A program made the translations under genes and the position numbers. A stretch of 64,000 bases of DNA from Siphlonurus alternatus (Eukaryota; Arthropoda; Insecta; Ephemeroptera; Siphlonuridae). The notes beneath the pieces were generated by a model. That model ran no database searches. It saw only the letters and a list, made by a program, of their open reading frames with translations, and was not told the DNA's origin. The DNA lies in contig OX463778.1 in the NCBI GenBank assembly GCA_949825025.1, forward strand, positions 39,943,194 through 40,007,193. The letters run 5' to 3'. Below are positions 23,018 through 32,665 of the stretch, piece after piece. The stretch's first letter is position 1; each line of letters begins with the position of its first letter.

Positions 23018-23200
23018 GGATTCGAACCTGTGTAGCACATTTGAATAGTATATATTTGAAAAATAAAAGCGGTCAGAGCTCAAGCCTCAGCTTTTTAGAG
23101 CACTTGGCGAACTAAGCTCAGAGAGAGGTCGTGGGTTCGAATCCCACCTGCGATATTTTTTTCTGCTTATACTTCCTTTTTATGAACGTATACTATTCAA
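23018..23200. repeat. tRNA-derived repeat with two opposed B boxes
   Basis: The plus strand carries a tRNA-like stretch ending in a perfect 5-bp T stem (GTGGG 23131-23135, CCCAC 23143-23147) around an exact B box GGTTCGAATCC (23134-23144). A D-arm-like CTCAG...AGAGCA lies upstream. The acceptor ends do not pair and the anticodon stem is poor, so it is not a functional tRNA. A second exact B box lies on the minus strand at 23018-23028. The plus-strand unit is bracketed by the inverted repeat TTGAATAGTATA (23041-23052) and TATACTATTCAA (23189-23200). A SINE or composite insertion is likely. Confidence 0.55.
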
Positions 23201-23224
23201 AATCGGATGGTGATTCACATCAAT
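23195..23224 (+). repeat. Dispersed 28-bp repeat, copy 1
   Basis: TTCAAAATCGGATGGTGAT followed by (T/G)CAC(A/G)TCAA occurs here and again at 28951-28979 with two substitutions. A match this long between two sites about 5.7 kb apart is not expected by chance. It probably marks the end of a transposable-element family. This copy adjoins the tRNA-like repeat, so it may be the tail of the same SINE. Confidence 0.6.
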
Positions 23225-24108
23225 TATTTATATAATATAGAAATCTTTTTTATGTACTGTATAATAACAATGTTCAACAGATTCATGACATTAAACCATT
23301 AAACTCATAATTATAATTTATGCAATTGCATTTCAATCATTCTTGTATAAAATTTTATGATGTAATGTGAGAACTATTAACTTTAATTTACGATTCACAT
23401 ACATAGCTGGCACTCACAGACGTTGCCATGTATATCGTTCAGTAATAATATATGCAATATATAAATATTTCTTTTGTTTGACTCAAAGAGTGTTTAATTA
23501 GATGTAAATGTTATTGTTTAATTATTGAAACATCAAAGTGAAATGTAATTAAACTGCACATAACAAAATATGAAGAACAGAATTAAAAATTATTTCCTGA
23601 TAATTGAACCGATGTTCATTAATAATTTATTATAATAAAAAAAATATATATAAAAAAATACACTTTTTATTAAATAATAACTAACCAGTAACACAATTTA
23701 CAACTTATTAATAATTTTATAAAATTACATAAATTATACAGTTCATTGGCCATGAACAAAAAGCTATTTATTATTAAAGTTAACATTAATAAAATATAAT
23801 GGTTATTTGTAATTGTATATAAATATTGATTTTATAGGTAAACATATTTTACTGTTGATTTTTCTCGTGAATAAATAAATCAAACTTACTCAAACAAAAC
23901 ATTATATGTGCATAAAATAGGGTCTAATAATATTTCAATATTTATTTTAAAAGTTTTGAAGAAATATAAAATATGACATTTTGTGTAATAAAACGTGTGT
24001 GAATTTATTTTAGAAAAGTAGAGTGGGTTGCATATTGTAAGGAGAAAGAATGATAAAAAAAGATGCTCTACCCCTGCCGGGTATGTATTTTGCGAAGCAC
24101 AGGCAAGC

Positions 24109-24114
<6 letters not shown>
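23225..24114. other. AT-rich non-coding DNA
   Basis: No exon, hairpin or repeat stands out. Confidence 0.6.

Positions 24115-24197
<83 letters not shown>
24115..24197. repeat. (AG)n microsatellite
   Basis: About 80 bases of AG dinucleotide. A poly-G run (about 24255-24267) lies shortly downstream. Arg-Glu or Ser-Leu repeat frames here are artefacts. Confidence 0.97.
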
Positions 24198-24200
<3 letters not shown>

Positions 24201-25984
24201 TTCAAAGGGAAGTAAAGCCAAAAGAAGCGACGACAAGAACGACGTACAAGAGAGGGGGGGGGGGGCTCTGGGGTTTAGATGAGATAAAGATCCTCCACCA
24301 CTACTGTACCACCACCAGCATCCCTCATACTCATCTCACACGTCTTATTAATTCTACAAGTACATAAGGCATTATAGAAATGTTCCAAAATAATATGAAA
24401 TTAAAACTTAATTTATAAAGAACATTGAAATATAAACGTAAAGTCCCTCGTTTAGAAAAAAAGAAAAATTATTTGTTACAACAGTTAATGGTAAAATTTA
24501 AAATGATGATGATAAAGCCATTATATATATATATTTAATTTGTAAAAAAGTGTTCAAAAATTTACCTCACAGTCACATTATTTTTTTATATAACAATAAA
24601 CTTTATACATATAGCTAATTGTGTGTTACTGTTTTATTCATTTTTCCCCTTTTCATGTATATTTTTTTTTAGTAAAATTTATTATTTGTCTAAAGGTAAA
24701 CATGTGAATGATCATCATACATTATACTGTATATTTTATTTAGACAGGGTTCGAAAGTTGTTTGAATTCTTTTGCTGGTATTTTTTTTTGTTATCAACGT
24801 ACTGTAATTACGCACACAGAAGAGCTCTGGTTGGAACGATGGTGGAACGTATGTGTGGAATTAAGCCTCGGTCTGGTGTGTCCCAGAGGAACGAGACTGA
24901 GCAAAGACAAGTAATGGAGTCCTCACAGGCGGAGTGACTCACCGAGTACACTTGTCTGCTTGAAAAATGAAGCAACCCCTCCCTTCTCTTCATCTTCCCT
25001 TTTTTGTTAAGTACACAACCAGTTGATCATACAAAACGTTTCTACAAAATGTTATAACTCACTTATAACGCAATATTAAAAAACCAAGTATAATTTTTTC
25101 ATTCTTTAAAAAAAAAATGTCTTACAGACGAAAAATCTTTTCACTTTTCTTTTTATGATTGTTATAAATTTTTCTTTACAGAAAGTTTTTTTCTTTTTAT
25201 CAGATCACAATACTTTTTATTTATGCATGTTGATCTATTTTTTTAAAGAGGGAGAAAACACTTTCTTTCTTTTCACAATACAGTATATAATATTATATAT
25301 ACGTTGCCTTTTGTGAGTAAAATGTAAACTTAGGTGTATATGTGAAAGAATTTTGCATTTTGTTAGGACCAAAGGGTCGTGTGTGTTCATGGCAGTACCT
25401 TTTCTTATGTAAATTGGCCAGGCAGTCAGTACACGTAGCAAGAATGGCATGCAGTAGGTTTTGGAGTAAGCGAAACGTAGCAATATAGACCAGAAAAGAA
25501 GAGACCCGTAGGGAACATATCAGAGGAGGTACTCTTATCTCTCGCTTCATCCCGGCACTTTGTGTGAAATATATTGTTGTTTCCCAAGAGAAACCAGTAC
25601 GCCACAATTCAACTCTTCACAAAGAAAGCACCAAAAGTATTTCTGACGACCAACGTGTACATAAAAACTCTTGATGATTGTGGGTGTGTGAATGTGTGTA
25701 AAGCCAAGCGACAATTTCATTCTCAACATAAAAAAAAAAGACTTCAAACGACTCTTTCTCATTCTCTGATCAAAGTGTGATATTAAATATTAAAAACCAT
25801 GTAAATTTTATTAATTTTATTTTTCAAGATGGAAAGACAAATTTAATGTGGAAATTTCTAATAATTGAATTGTTATATTGTAAAAATATCAAACTGTTAC
25901 TATGAGACAAACAAGTTTAGTGATGATTTGTAAATTTCAAATGTACACTTAAAATATCATAAATTGTTCATTTGCAGCAGCCTT
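24198..25984. other. AT-rich non-coding DNA
   Basis: No supported exon. Mildly GC-richer patches lie at 24220-24320 and 24820-24990. Open frames are short and lack splice or start context. Confidence 0.55.
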
Positions 25985-26028
25985 AATTGTTTATTTTCAC
26001 ACGTTGAATTGTTTATTTTCGCACGTTG
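25985..26028 (+). repeat. Two-copy 22-bp tandem repeat
   Basis: The 22-bp unit beginning AATTGTTTATTTTC and ending ACGTTG occurs at 25985-26006 and 26007-26028, with a single A/G difference. This is a recent local duplication. Confidence 0.9.
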
Positions 26029-26214
26029 AGTGCACGAATCTTCACTCATCCATATCATGTCAGGCATACATGCACGTGAGGGATACACTTTATTAGGTTC
26101 ATACTTAAATAATTTTAAAAAATTAATTAAAAACTCTCAAATGTGCATGCTTTGGTGATTGCAAAGCTGCAAATAACAGGCGTAATTATTTTAGTGTACT
26201 TTCAATGATCTGAG

Positions 26215-26251
26215 CAGAGAAAAGATCACATGTGATGTGATCTTTTCTCTG
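26215..26251. repeat. Perfect 16-bp inverted repeat (hairpin)
   Basis: CAGAGAAAAGATCACA (26215-26230) is followed by a five-base spacer and its exact reverse complement (26236-26251). The stem does not extend further. It is too short for a microRNA precursor. It could be a cruciform, a protein-binding palindrome or the remnant of a small fold-back element. Confidence 0.9.
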
Positions 26252-28636
26252 ATTTAAGTCTGGAAAAAGAAACATACAAAGTTAATATAAAATTGATAAA
26301 ACTTCCTATACTTCTTCATTTATAATTTAGTTTTATATATTATATAATGTTTTTCTTTTTATGCCATTAAGTTAGACTAGAGAAATTGATTCCTGCAATC
26401 TAGTGCTTTCAACTAAACTGATTGAAAATAAAAACTTTACCTCTTATAACAACATGAATAAAAATTTTACATTTTTTTTTTTTTTCTAAATATATATTTT
26501 CTTTAAAATTCTTAATATCATAAAAATTCATTTGGAAAGCAAATCATTTACATAAATGAACATAAAAAGTATTTTAAGTTTAACATGTTTTCAAAGTTAC
26601 TATACGGTGTCTCCATATAAAAAATCTCTTCTTGTAGCTGGTTTTTTTTCCTGAAAAGCGAGTAAAGAAGAGGAAGGGAGATGTAGTTTTTTAAAAGTTT
26701 TTTCCATTATTATGCAAACGTATTTTGCCTGGCTCGTATATTCCAGTGGCTCGAGCTTCTCCGGCTAAACTTGTGTTCCGACGATGCATGGAAGGTAGAT
26801 CGCCGAACTCGTTCTTTCTCTCTCCCTTTCATTTCATCTTTTCTCTTTACGCATGAGAAAAACATGCTCTTTTTGTTATACTTTTATAAATTGTATCATG
26901 CAACTCTTTCCTCCCCCCCGCTCTCCCTCCTTATTTTCTCTTTCAAACACTAACATAATCGTAAGTGTGAACTCAAAAATAAAAGACTACATAAAATTTT
27001 ATCTGGTTTTATTTATATTTTTACTCATTTTTTTTCTATTATAATATAAAATATATTTTCAACTTTTTCATTAACATTTTGCAGTAGAGCTTTAAAAAAG
27101 TCTTGTATTGTATAGTTTTTATTGTCATACACATGAAATTGTTATAAAAAGAAACAAAACAAATGTTATACAAGATTTTTTTTTATTAGTAACAAATAAG
27201 CTTAAAAAAAATACAATAAAGGTTAATGTTGAACATAATATTTTTTTTCCTGCTCATATCCCTCGATGTAATAATGTTAGTGACAAGGCCCCTCGGAGAC
27301 TATGTGGTAAACGTTCCTCCTCCTCACGCTGTCGTGTATGAGCATATGTGGGAGGGGTTGTTCCTATGACAACCAGCCACCATAGAACGGATCATCCCCC
27401 CCTGTACTGCGGTACACACGGTAGAGAGTTCTGACAGAGCGTTCGTATCACTACCACAGACCGTTCGATATCATGGCCAACCAAAACTGTTGCCGTTGTT
27501 TTACAAAAAAAAAAAAAAAGAAAAAAAAATATAGTATATAACCACCCTCATATTATGATGACAAACTGAAAAATCTCATTAATCTTTAATAAAAATAAAA
27601 AAAACTTTAATTTGCTACAGTATGTAAACATAATAATATAAAAGTTAATCTAATATTTAATTAACTTCTTTTTTCGTATAATATACTATTAATTTTCCAC
27701 ATGAATTATTTTTGTAATCTTACTCATTTTTAGGTAATATAAACTTTTTATTTATTTCTGTTATTTAAATGATAAATTTAAAAAAATTATTTTATATTAC
27801 ATCTATTTATTTGAGTTAATATGTAAATATATTTCAACCTTTTTATTTTAATAGTACAAAAAGAAAACTAATTTAGAATCATTGTAAGTCTATAACCCTC
27901 ATTACTATATAGTTTTGGTAATTATATCGGAGTAACACTATAACCTGAAATTTGCCATAAGCTGATCTAATTATCACCCTCATTATCCTTGTCTATGAAC
28001 CTTATGATGCTGAGGTAAACCCAAGTTAGTCGTATAATATGAACAAGCTATTTGTGTGGTCTGTTGCAGATTATACAATACCTCCACAATATCGTCTAAT
28101 AACGCGGTTATTATTGTATGTGCCATGATTATATTCTGAAATTAGTTTATAAGTTTATTCAATTTTAATTCAATAATTAGTATTGTGTTAAAAATTTTAT
28201 TTTAGAGAAACCATTCAACGATATTATATATATAAAAAAATATAAGTTTGTACAAAATTGCAATGTAACTCATGTAGAGATTGTTTTATATTATATTACA
28301 TATATAATAATTGAAATTTAAAACTAATTGAAAATTTTATCAAATTGAAAAGAAAATCTAATGTTTCATTTTGTAAATTTGAAACAAGAGAAATCATTCT
28401 GTGACTTTTTTTTAACAATTAAATTTGCTGTATTTCCCCTTTCTGTTCTACGTATTTGAAGCTACTGAATTCATCTCATAAGGAGATGAGTTGATAAGAT
28501 TTCCGTTGTAGTTAAAAAACACAAAGGAAATCCTTAATTTGACAGAAACCTTTGAGAGAATGTTCCTATAGTTACCAAGTTTTCCACCAGGTGCACCAAA
28601 TCAATCACTGCCTAACTGTACATATTTTGTTCTTAG
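26252..28636. other. AT-rich non-coding DNA
   Basis: No supported exon until the acceptor at 28635-28636. GC-richer islands lie at 26740-26830 and 27270-27470. The last 25 bases before the exon carry a CTAAC branch-point match and a pyrimidine-rich acceptor. Confidence 0.5.
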
Positions 28637-28711
28637 GTGAATACCACGGATTGGAACTGCTGAACGGGGGCGTGGGCTGCGGCAAGGCACCTCCCCCTCA
28701 GGCCGTTTACG
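28637..28711 (+). CDS. Internal exon of a long plus-strand gene, 75 nt, phase 1 at both ends
   Basis: The acceptor is TTGTTCTTAG|GT with a CTAAC branch-point match about 22 bases upstream, and the donor is TTACG|GTGAGT. The exon is markedly GC-richer than its surroundings. In the only frame with phase 1 at both ends it reads (G)EYHGLELLNGGVGCGKAPP followed by PQAVY, ending on the first base (G) of the next codon. Being 75 nt with equal phases, it can be included or skipped without shifting frame. Its phase matches the exon at 57887: joining gives a Glu codon and continues EYLMSGSPR. It has no Met, so translation must begin in an earlier exon. No domain is recognised and the gene identity is unknown. 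The alternative is an isolated open stretch with chance splice sites, which the paired strong signals make less likely. Confidence 0.6.
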
Positions 28712-28950
28712 GTGAGTCCAGCCTTAATTACCTCTCAATACTGCCGAAATTAAGCATCGCCTACTGATGTTTAATCACTCTCCAGAGGGACGTCAAACAT
28801 GGAACAAATATTCAATGATCGAAAATACCAATACGAACATTTCAACTATAATGTCGGTATAATAATTATACAGTATCCATGTATTATATTATTTTTTTTT
28901 TTTCAATTATTTTTTATTTGTAGCTACAAAAATATTTTCTAGTCTAATTA
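28712..28950. other. Start of the intron after the 28637 exon
   Basis: AT-rich sequence with a T run near 28892-28904. No further exon is seen. Confidence 0.5.
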
Positions 28951-28979
28951 TTTCAAAATCGGATGGTGATGCACGTCAA
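28951..28979 (+). repeat. Dispersed 28-bp repeat, copy 2
   Basis: This matches copy 1 at 23195-23224 with two substitutions. The sequence upstream of it here shows no tRNA-like B box, so only the terminal motif is shared. Confidence 0.6.
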
Positions 28980-30212
28980 ATATTAAATAATTGAGCAATC
29001 CTTGATCTAAATATTTTTGTTTTGTTCAAGTTCAATACGCTTTTTTGTATTAATTAATACTTGCTCACACGAGTATAAAATTTAAATGATTAGTTATAAT
29101 TAGCTAATTATTTCATTTATAAAATTAAAATGCATCACTTATTACCTGGGATATATATTAGTTCAGGTGTTGCTTCTATTGACACGGTTGAACAAATCTA
29201 TCAGTGTGGTGCCGGCGCCAGCTGTCGATACACACACACACACTGTTAAGGCGCCACTTCTCACGCTCTCCACCACCGGCTCGGTTTGTCAGCCGTCGAC
29301 CGATGCTTAGCAAGCTTCATTTTTCTTCTCCATGCCCAAACTCCATCGACAATCAATAGCTAATAATACGACAGCCAATACTCTTGACAACTACAGGTAT
29401 ATAACTACAGCAGCAGCAGAAGAAGAAGAAAATATACAGGGTCAAAAAACCACCACCAAATACACGGTTGAATTTATATGTCAAGTAGTTTGAAAAGAGA
29501 GATTTCTTTTTCAATGTATAAATAATAAAAAAAGAAGGGACAGGTTTTATATTTATAGATTTTTCTATTGAATATTTTATATGGTATATACATATAAAAG
29601 CGTAGAAAATAATGAGCTCTATTTTCAATCATTTTCATACATGAATGATTTATAAACTCTATAATGCATTATTAGTGTTAACAATAATCAAAACTTACTT
29701 TATTTTATTTATATATCCTTCCAGTTTATAAATATCAAAAATTGTTTTAAAATAATTACGCAATTTAAAATTATTATTTTCATAAAAAAGGAGAGTTTTG
29801 TGTAATTATATTCAAACGAAAAATAAAATATAAAGAAAGTACACATGTAAAATTAGATTTTTTTCTTTTGTTTTACAAATTTTTGTATAAGAGTTTTGTT
29901 TTTGGAAGTTATGTAGCACGTCTGATCGTGTTACAAAATGCGCAGACGAGCAACTGGAGCACGGAGGAGGCTGCTCTTTTGATGTGTTTACGACGCCCTA
30001 ATGATTAAAGAAGCAGGGCACGTGAATATTAGATAATAAATGAGGAAAATCCTTATTATAATGAACTTCTTGAAACGTGACAGCGTGATTCCTCTTTAAT
30101 ATATTCATTAGTTCATTACACTAATTCTCTGTAAAAGCTGGTACATTACATTATAAATACTGTTATTTAAATAATGCAATCCATATTATATAGACAGTGG
30201 AGGATGGATGAC
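28980..30212. other. AT-rich non-coding DNA with one GC-rich island
   Basis: A GC-rich island at about 29205-29300 contains CCGGCGCC, a short CA run and several CpGs, and may be regulatory. The rest shows nothing notable. Confidence 0.5.
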
Positions 30213-30430
30213 TTAAAGGCGTTTTTCCATGGGACGATGTCAAGTGTGGCTTAAATTGGCGTGGCGAGAAAGGCGCACTTGCTTGAGTGTCAAATGGCGG
30301 CCATGTTGGCGTGAAAAAATTGCCGAGGAATTTCACCGCTGCGGGAAAACGATTATGTCTTTCAAGCAGGTGCGTCTTTCTCGCTCCGCCAAGCCTCGCT
30401 TGACATCGCTTCATGGAAAATCACCTTAAA
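30213..30430. repeat. MITE-like inverted-repeat element with TTAAA flanks
   Basis: The outer sequence TTAAA is present at both ends (30213-30217 and 30426-30430), enclosing a 208-bp element. Its ends, GGCGTTTTTCCATG on the left and the complement of CATGGAAAATCACC on the right, pair imperfectly. Pairing continues inward for about 75-80 bases per arm, including GCGATGTCAAGC-like and GAGAAAG(G/A)CGCAC blocks. There is no coding capacity. The structure and the possible TTAA-type target duplication indicate a non-autonomous DNA transposon; its superfamily is not assigned. Confidence 0.7.
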
Positions 30431-30465
30431 TTTAAAGAGTTTGGTTTTCTTCGGAACAGTTCCCC

Positions 30466-30808
30466 AATGGACAACATACATGAAAAAATTTTATTACAGA
30501 AATGAATAGAGGGTATCAAATTATGCTACTCTGAATTTTTTCAGATTTTTTTGAGACCCGGAACTATTTTTAAATAATTATTGAAAGTCTTGTGATTTCA
30601 GTTGGCACCCCTGAATTCTTAATAAAAAGGATAGAGACTGGACGCCTATTGACGCCTCCAGGGGGCGTGGCCGCACTTTCAATAATTATTTAAAAATAGT
30701 TCTGGGTCTCAAAAAAATCTGAAAAAATTCAGAGTAGCATAATATATAATTTGGTACCCTCTATTTATTTCTGCAATAATTTTTTTTCATACATGTATGT
30801 TGTCCATT
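30466..30808. repeat. MITE-like fold-back element with arms of about 125 bp
   Basis: The left arm (30466-30588) starts AATGGACAACATACATG, and the right arm (30675-30808) ends with its exact complement. The arms match throughout with a few mismatches and indels, through the TTTGAGACCC(G/A)GAACTATTTTT block to TATTGAAAGT/ACTTTCAATA at the inner edge. An 86-bp spacer with two GACGCCT copies lies between. No open frame is present. A clear target duplication was not seen. Confidence 0.85.
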
Positions 30809-32267
30809 CAGATTTTAGCTATAATTAGCTATCAGTCACATTCAACTGCATAGTTTTTGGTCGTGTAACGCCCCCAGTCAGAGCGGTTTGGGAACTGGGT
30901 CTGCCTCAGTCATTGGTAGCCAGTTTGTAGCGAAAAACATCACTGGCCGAAATGAGCCGAAGTACTCCGAGCGGTTTTAATGAAAATGAATGACGGCCAG
31001 CGTATATAGTCAATCATATGTGCTCATAAAGCACTATGTGTGACGTCACGAGGAGACAAAATAATGTGTGCATGGTGGCAATATTAGCGGCTGACTTCAA
31101 AAGTAAGCCATTCTCCTCTTTATCAACCTTGCAAGCTTCTTATCAAGCTTCTTATGAGCTTTACCAGGTATAATAATACTATAATACTGAAGAAGTATAA
31201 TGCAAGAGAGTTAAGTAAATTGGCTTTTATAATTTCTCTTTGTTTGAGTTGAAGATATTTTAGAATGGTTTAATTACTTAATGTACAATACATTTATATT
31301 ATTTAATTAACTAACTTGTAAAATAATTTTGATACATAAAATATGAGTTGAGTATATATAACTTCATAAATAATGTAGCGGATTTTCGATTTGTTTTGCC
31401 TTGATCTGAGTGAGTATGGCAATTTTACCCACACGATACAAATTCACGTTTTTTCTTGGAAATCTCGAAGTTAACTATCAGCGATGAGCAAAATGAGTCA
31501 ACTCCCTTTATTATATTCTTCAAGAGTGGTTCAAGAATTGGAAGGAAAAATTAAATATAAAATAATCTGTAAATTATATACCAAGTTTGTAGATTTGAAC
31601 AACTGACAAATTAAATTTGATGATCAAAAATTTTAAACACAATTAATTAACACATGTTTAGTAGGAATGATACAATAATTTGAATTTAAACTTTATAAAA
31701 CAAAAATATTTAAAGATTAATGGTGGTAATTTTTTATTGTTAAGTATTAATTATTTTAAATCAATATCACGAACAGATTGAAACATTATAAATGATTATA
31801 GCATTTGGCAATTGCTTATAGTGATGAATTTTGTGTCCAATTGGGTAGTGTCATGAAACATCATTACCAAATTAAATGAAACTATTTGCCTATAATTAAC
31901 AATTTATTAAAATATATCTCTGCTATTAAATGTTATATCAGTTCAATTGTAAAATTATACAAACCAAATATAGATAAAAACTGTCTCTTTAATTCTGAAC
32001 CCATACACAGAGAGGAATTTAATCAATACACAATTTTGTGTTACATAGTATGTAAAGTGATGTAGATAGAATAAATATGTAGTAGGAATGGTAGGGAGGA
32101 AGAGTGGGGGGTATGTAGGGGAAATGGTTTGTGGCTATACCGTATATAATAATATACAGATTCACACACACTTGGTGGTGGTAATGATGTTATTGTTTAT
32201 TGTGTTTGTGCACAGAGAGTGATTTAAATGCCAGAATATGCACATATGTAACTGCTGTATGAGTTAA
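30809..32267. other. Non-coding DNA, partly GC-richer
   Basis: A GC-richer stretch at 30860-31060 includes a TGACGTCA palindrome (31041-31048). A short duplication of AAGCTTCTTAT occurs near 31131-31155. The rest is AT-rich without supported exons. Confidence 0.5.
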
Positions 32268-32381
<114 letters not shown>

Positions 32382-32550
32382 TTAATATATTGTTGTTACT
32401 ATTAGTGAATAACATTACTACATTGAAATAAGCATTGTTCTTGGTATAGTGCTGTGTACTGTATATTATACAATATTATATATACTTGCATTAAAATATA
32501 GTATGTACCTCATTCGCTTAATTTATCATTAGAGAAGATCATGAAAGTAC

Positions 32551-32665
32551 CACGTGACGTCATAATATTTGATAAATCACTTATAAATATATAGTTGATG
32601 AAATTTAATTGATTTAATTCTATATATCACTTTGGATTAGCATAGTAGTTATTGCAGTGACGTCA
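32551..32665. promoter_or_regulatory. E-box/CRE composite and second CRE palindrome
   Basis: CACGTG (32551-32556) overlaps TGACGTCA (32555-32562), giving a joined bHLH and bZIP site. A second TGACGTCA lies at 32658-32665. Such composites are known targets of E-box and CREB/ATF-type factors. It lies within the putative long intron or upstream region of the split gene, so it could be an enhancer. No functional evidence is available. Confidence 0.4.

Noticed and set aside
23084..23152. Functional tRNA gene
   Set aside because: The T arm is perfect, but the acceptor ends do not pair and the anticodon stem is poor. A tRNA-derived repeat explains it better.
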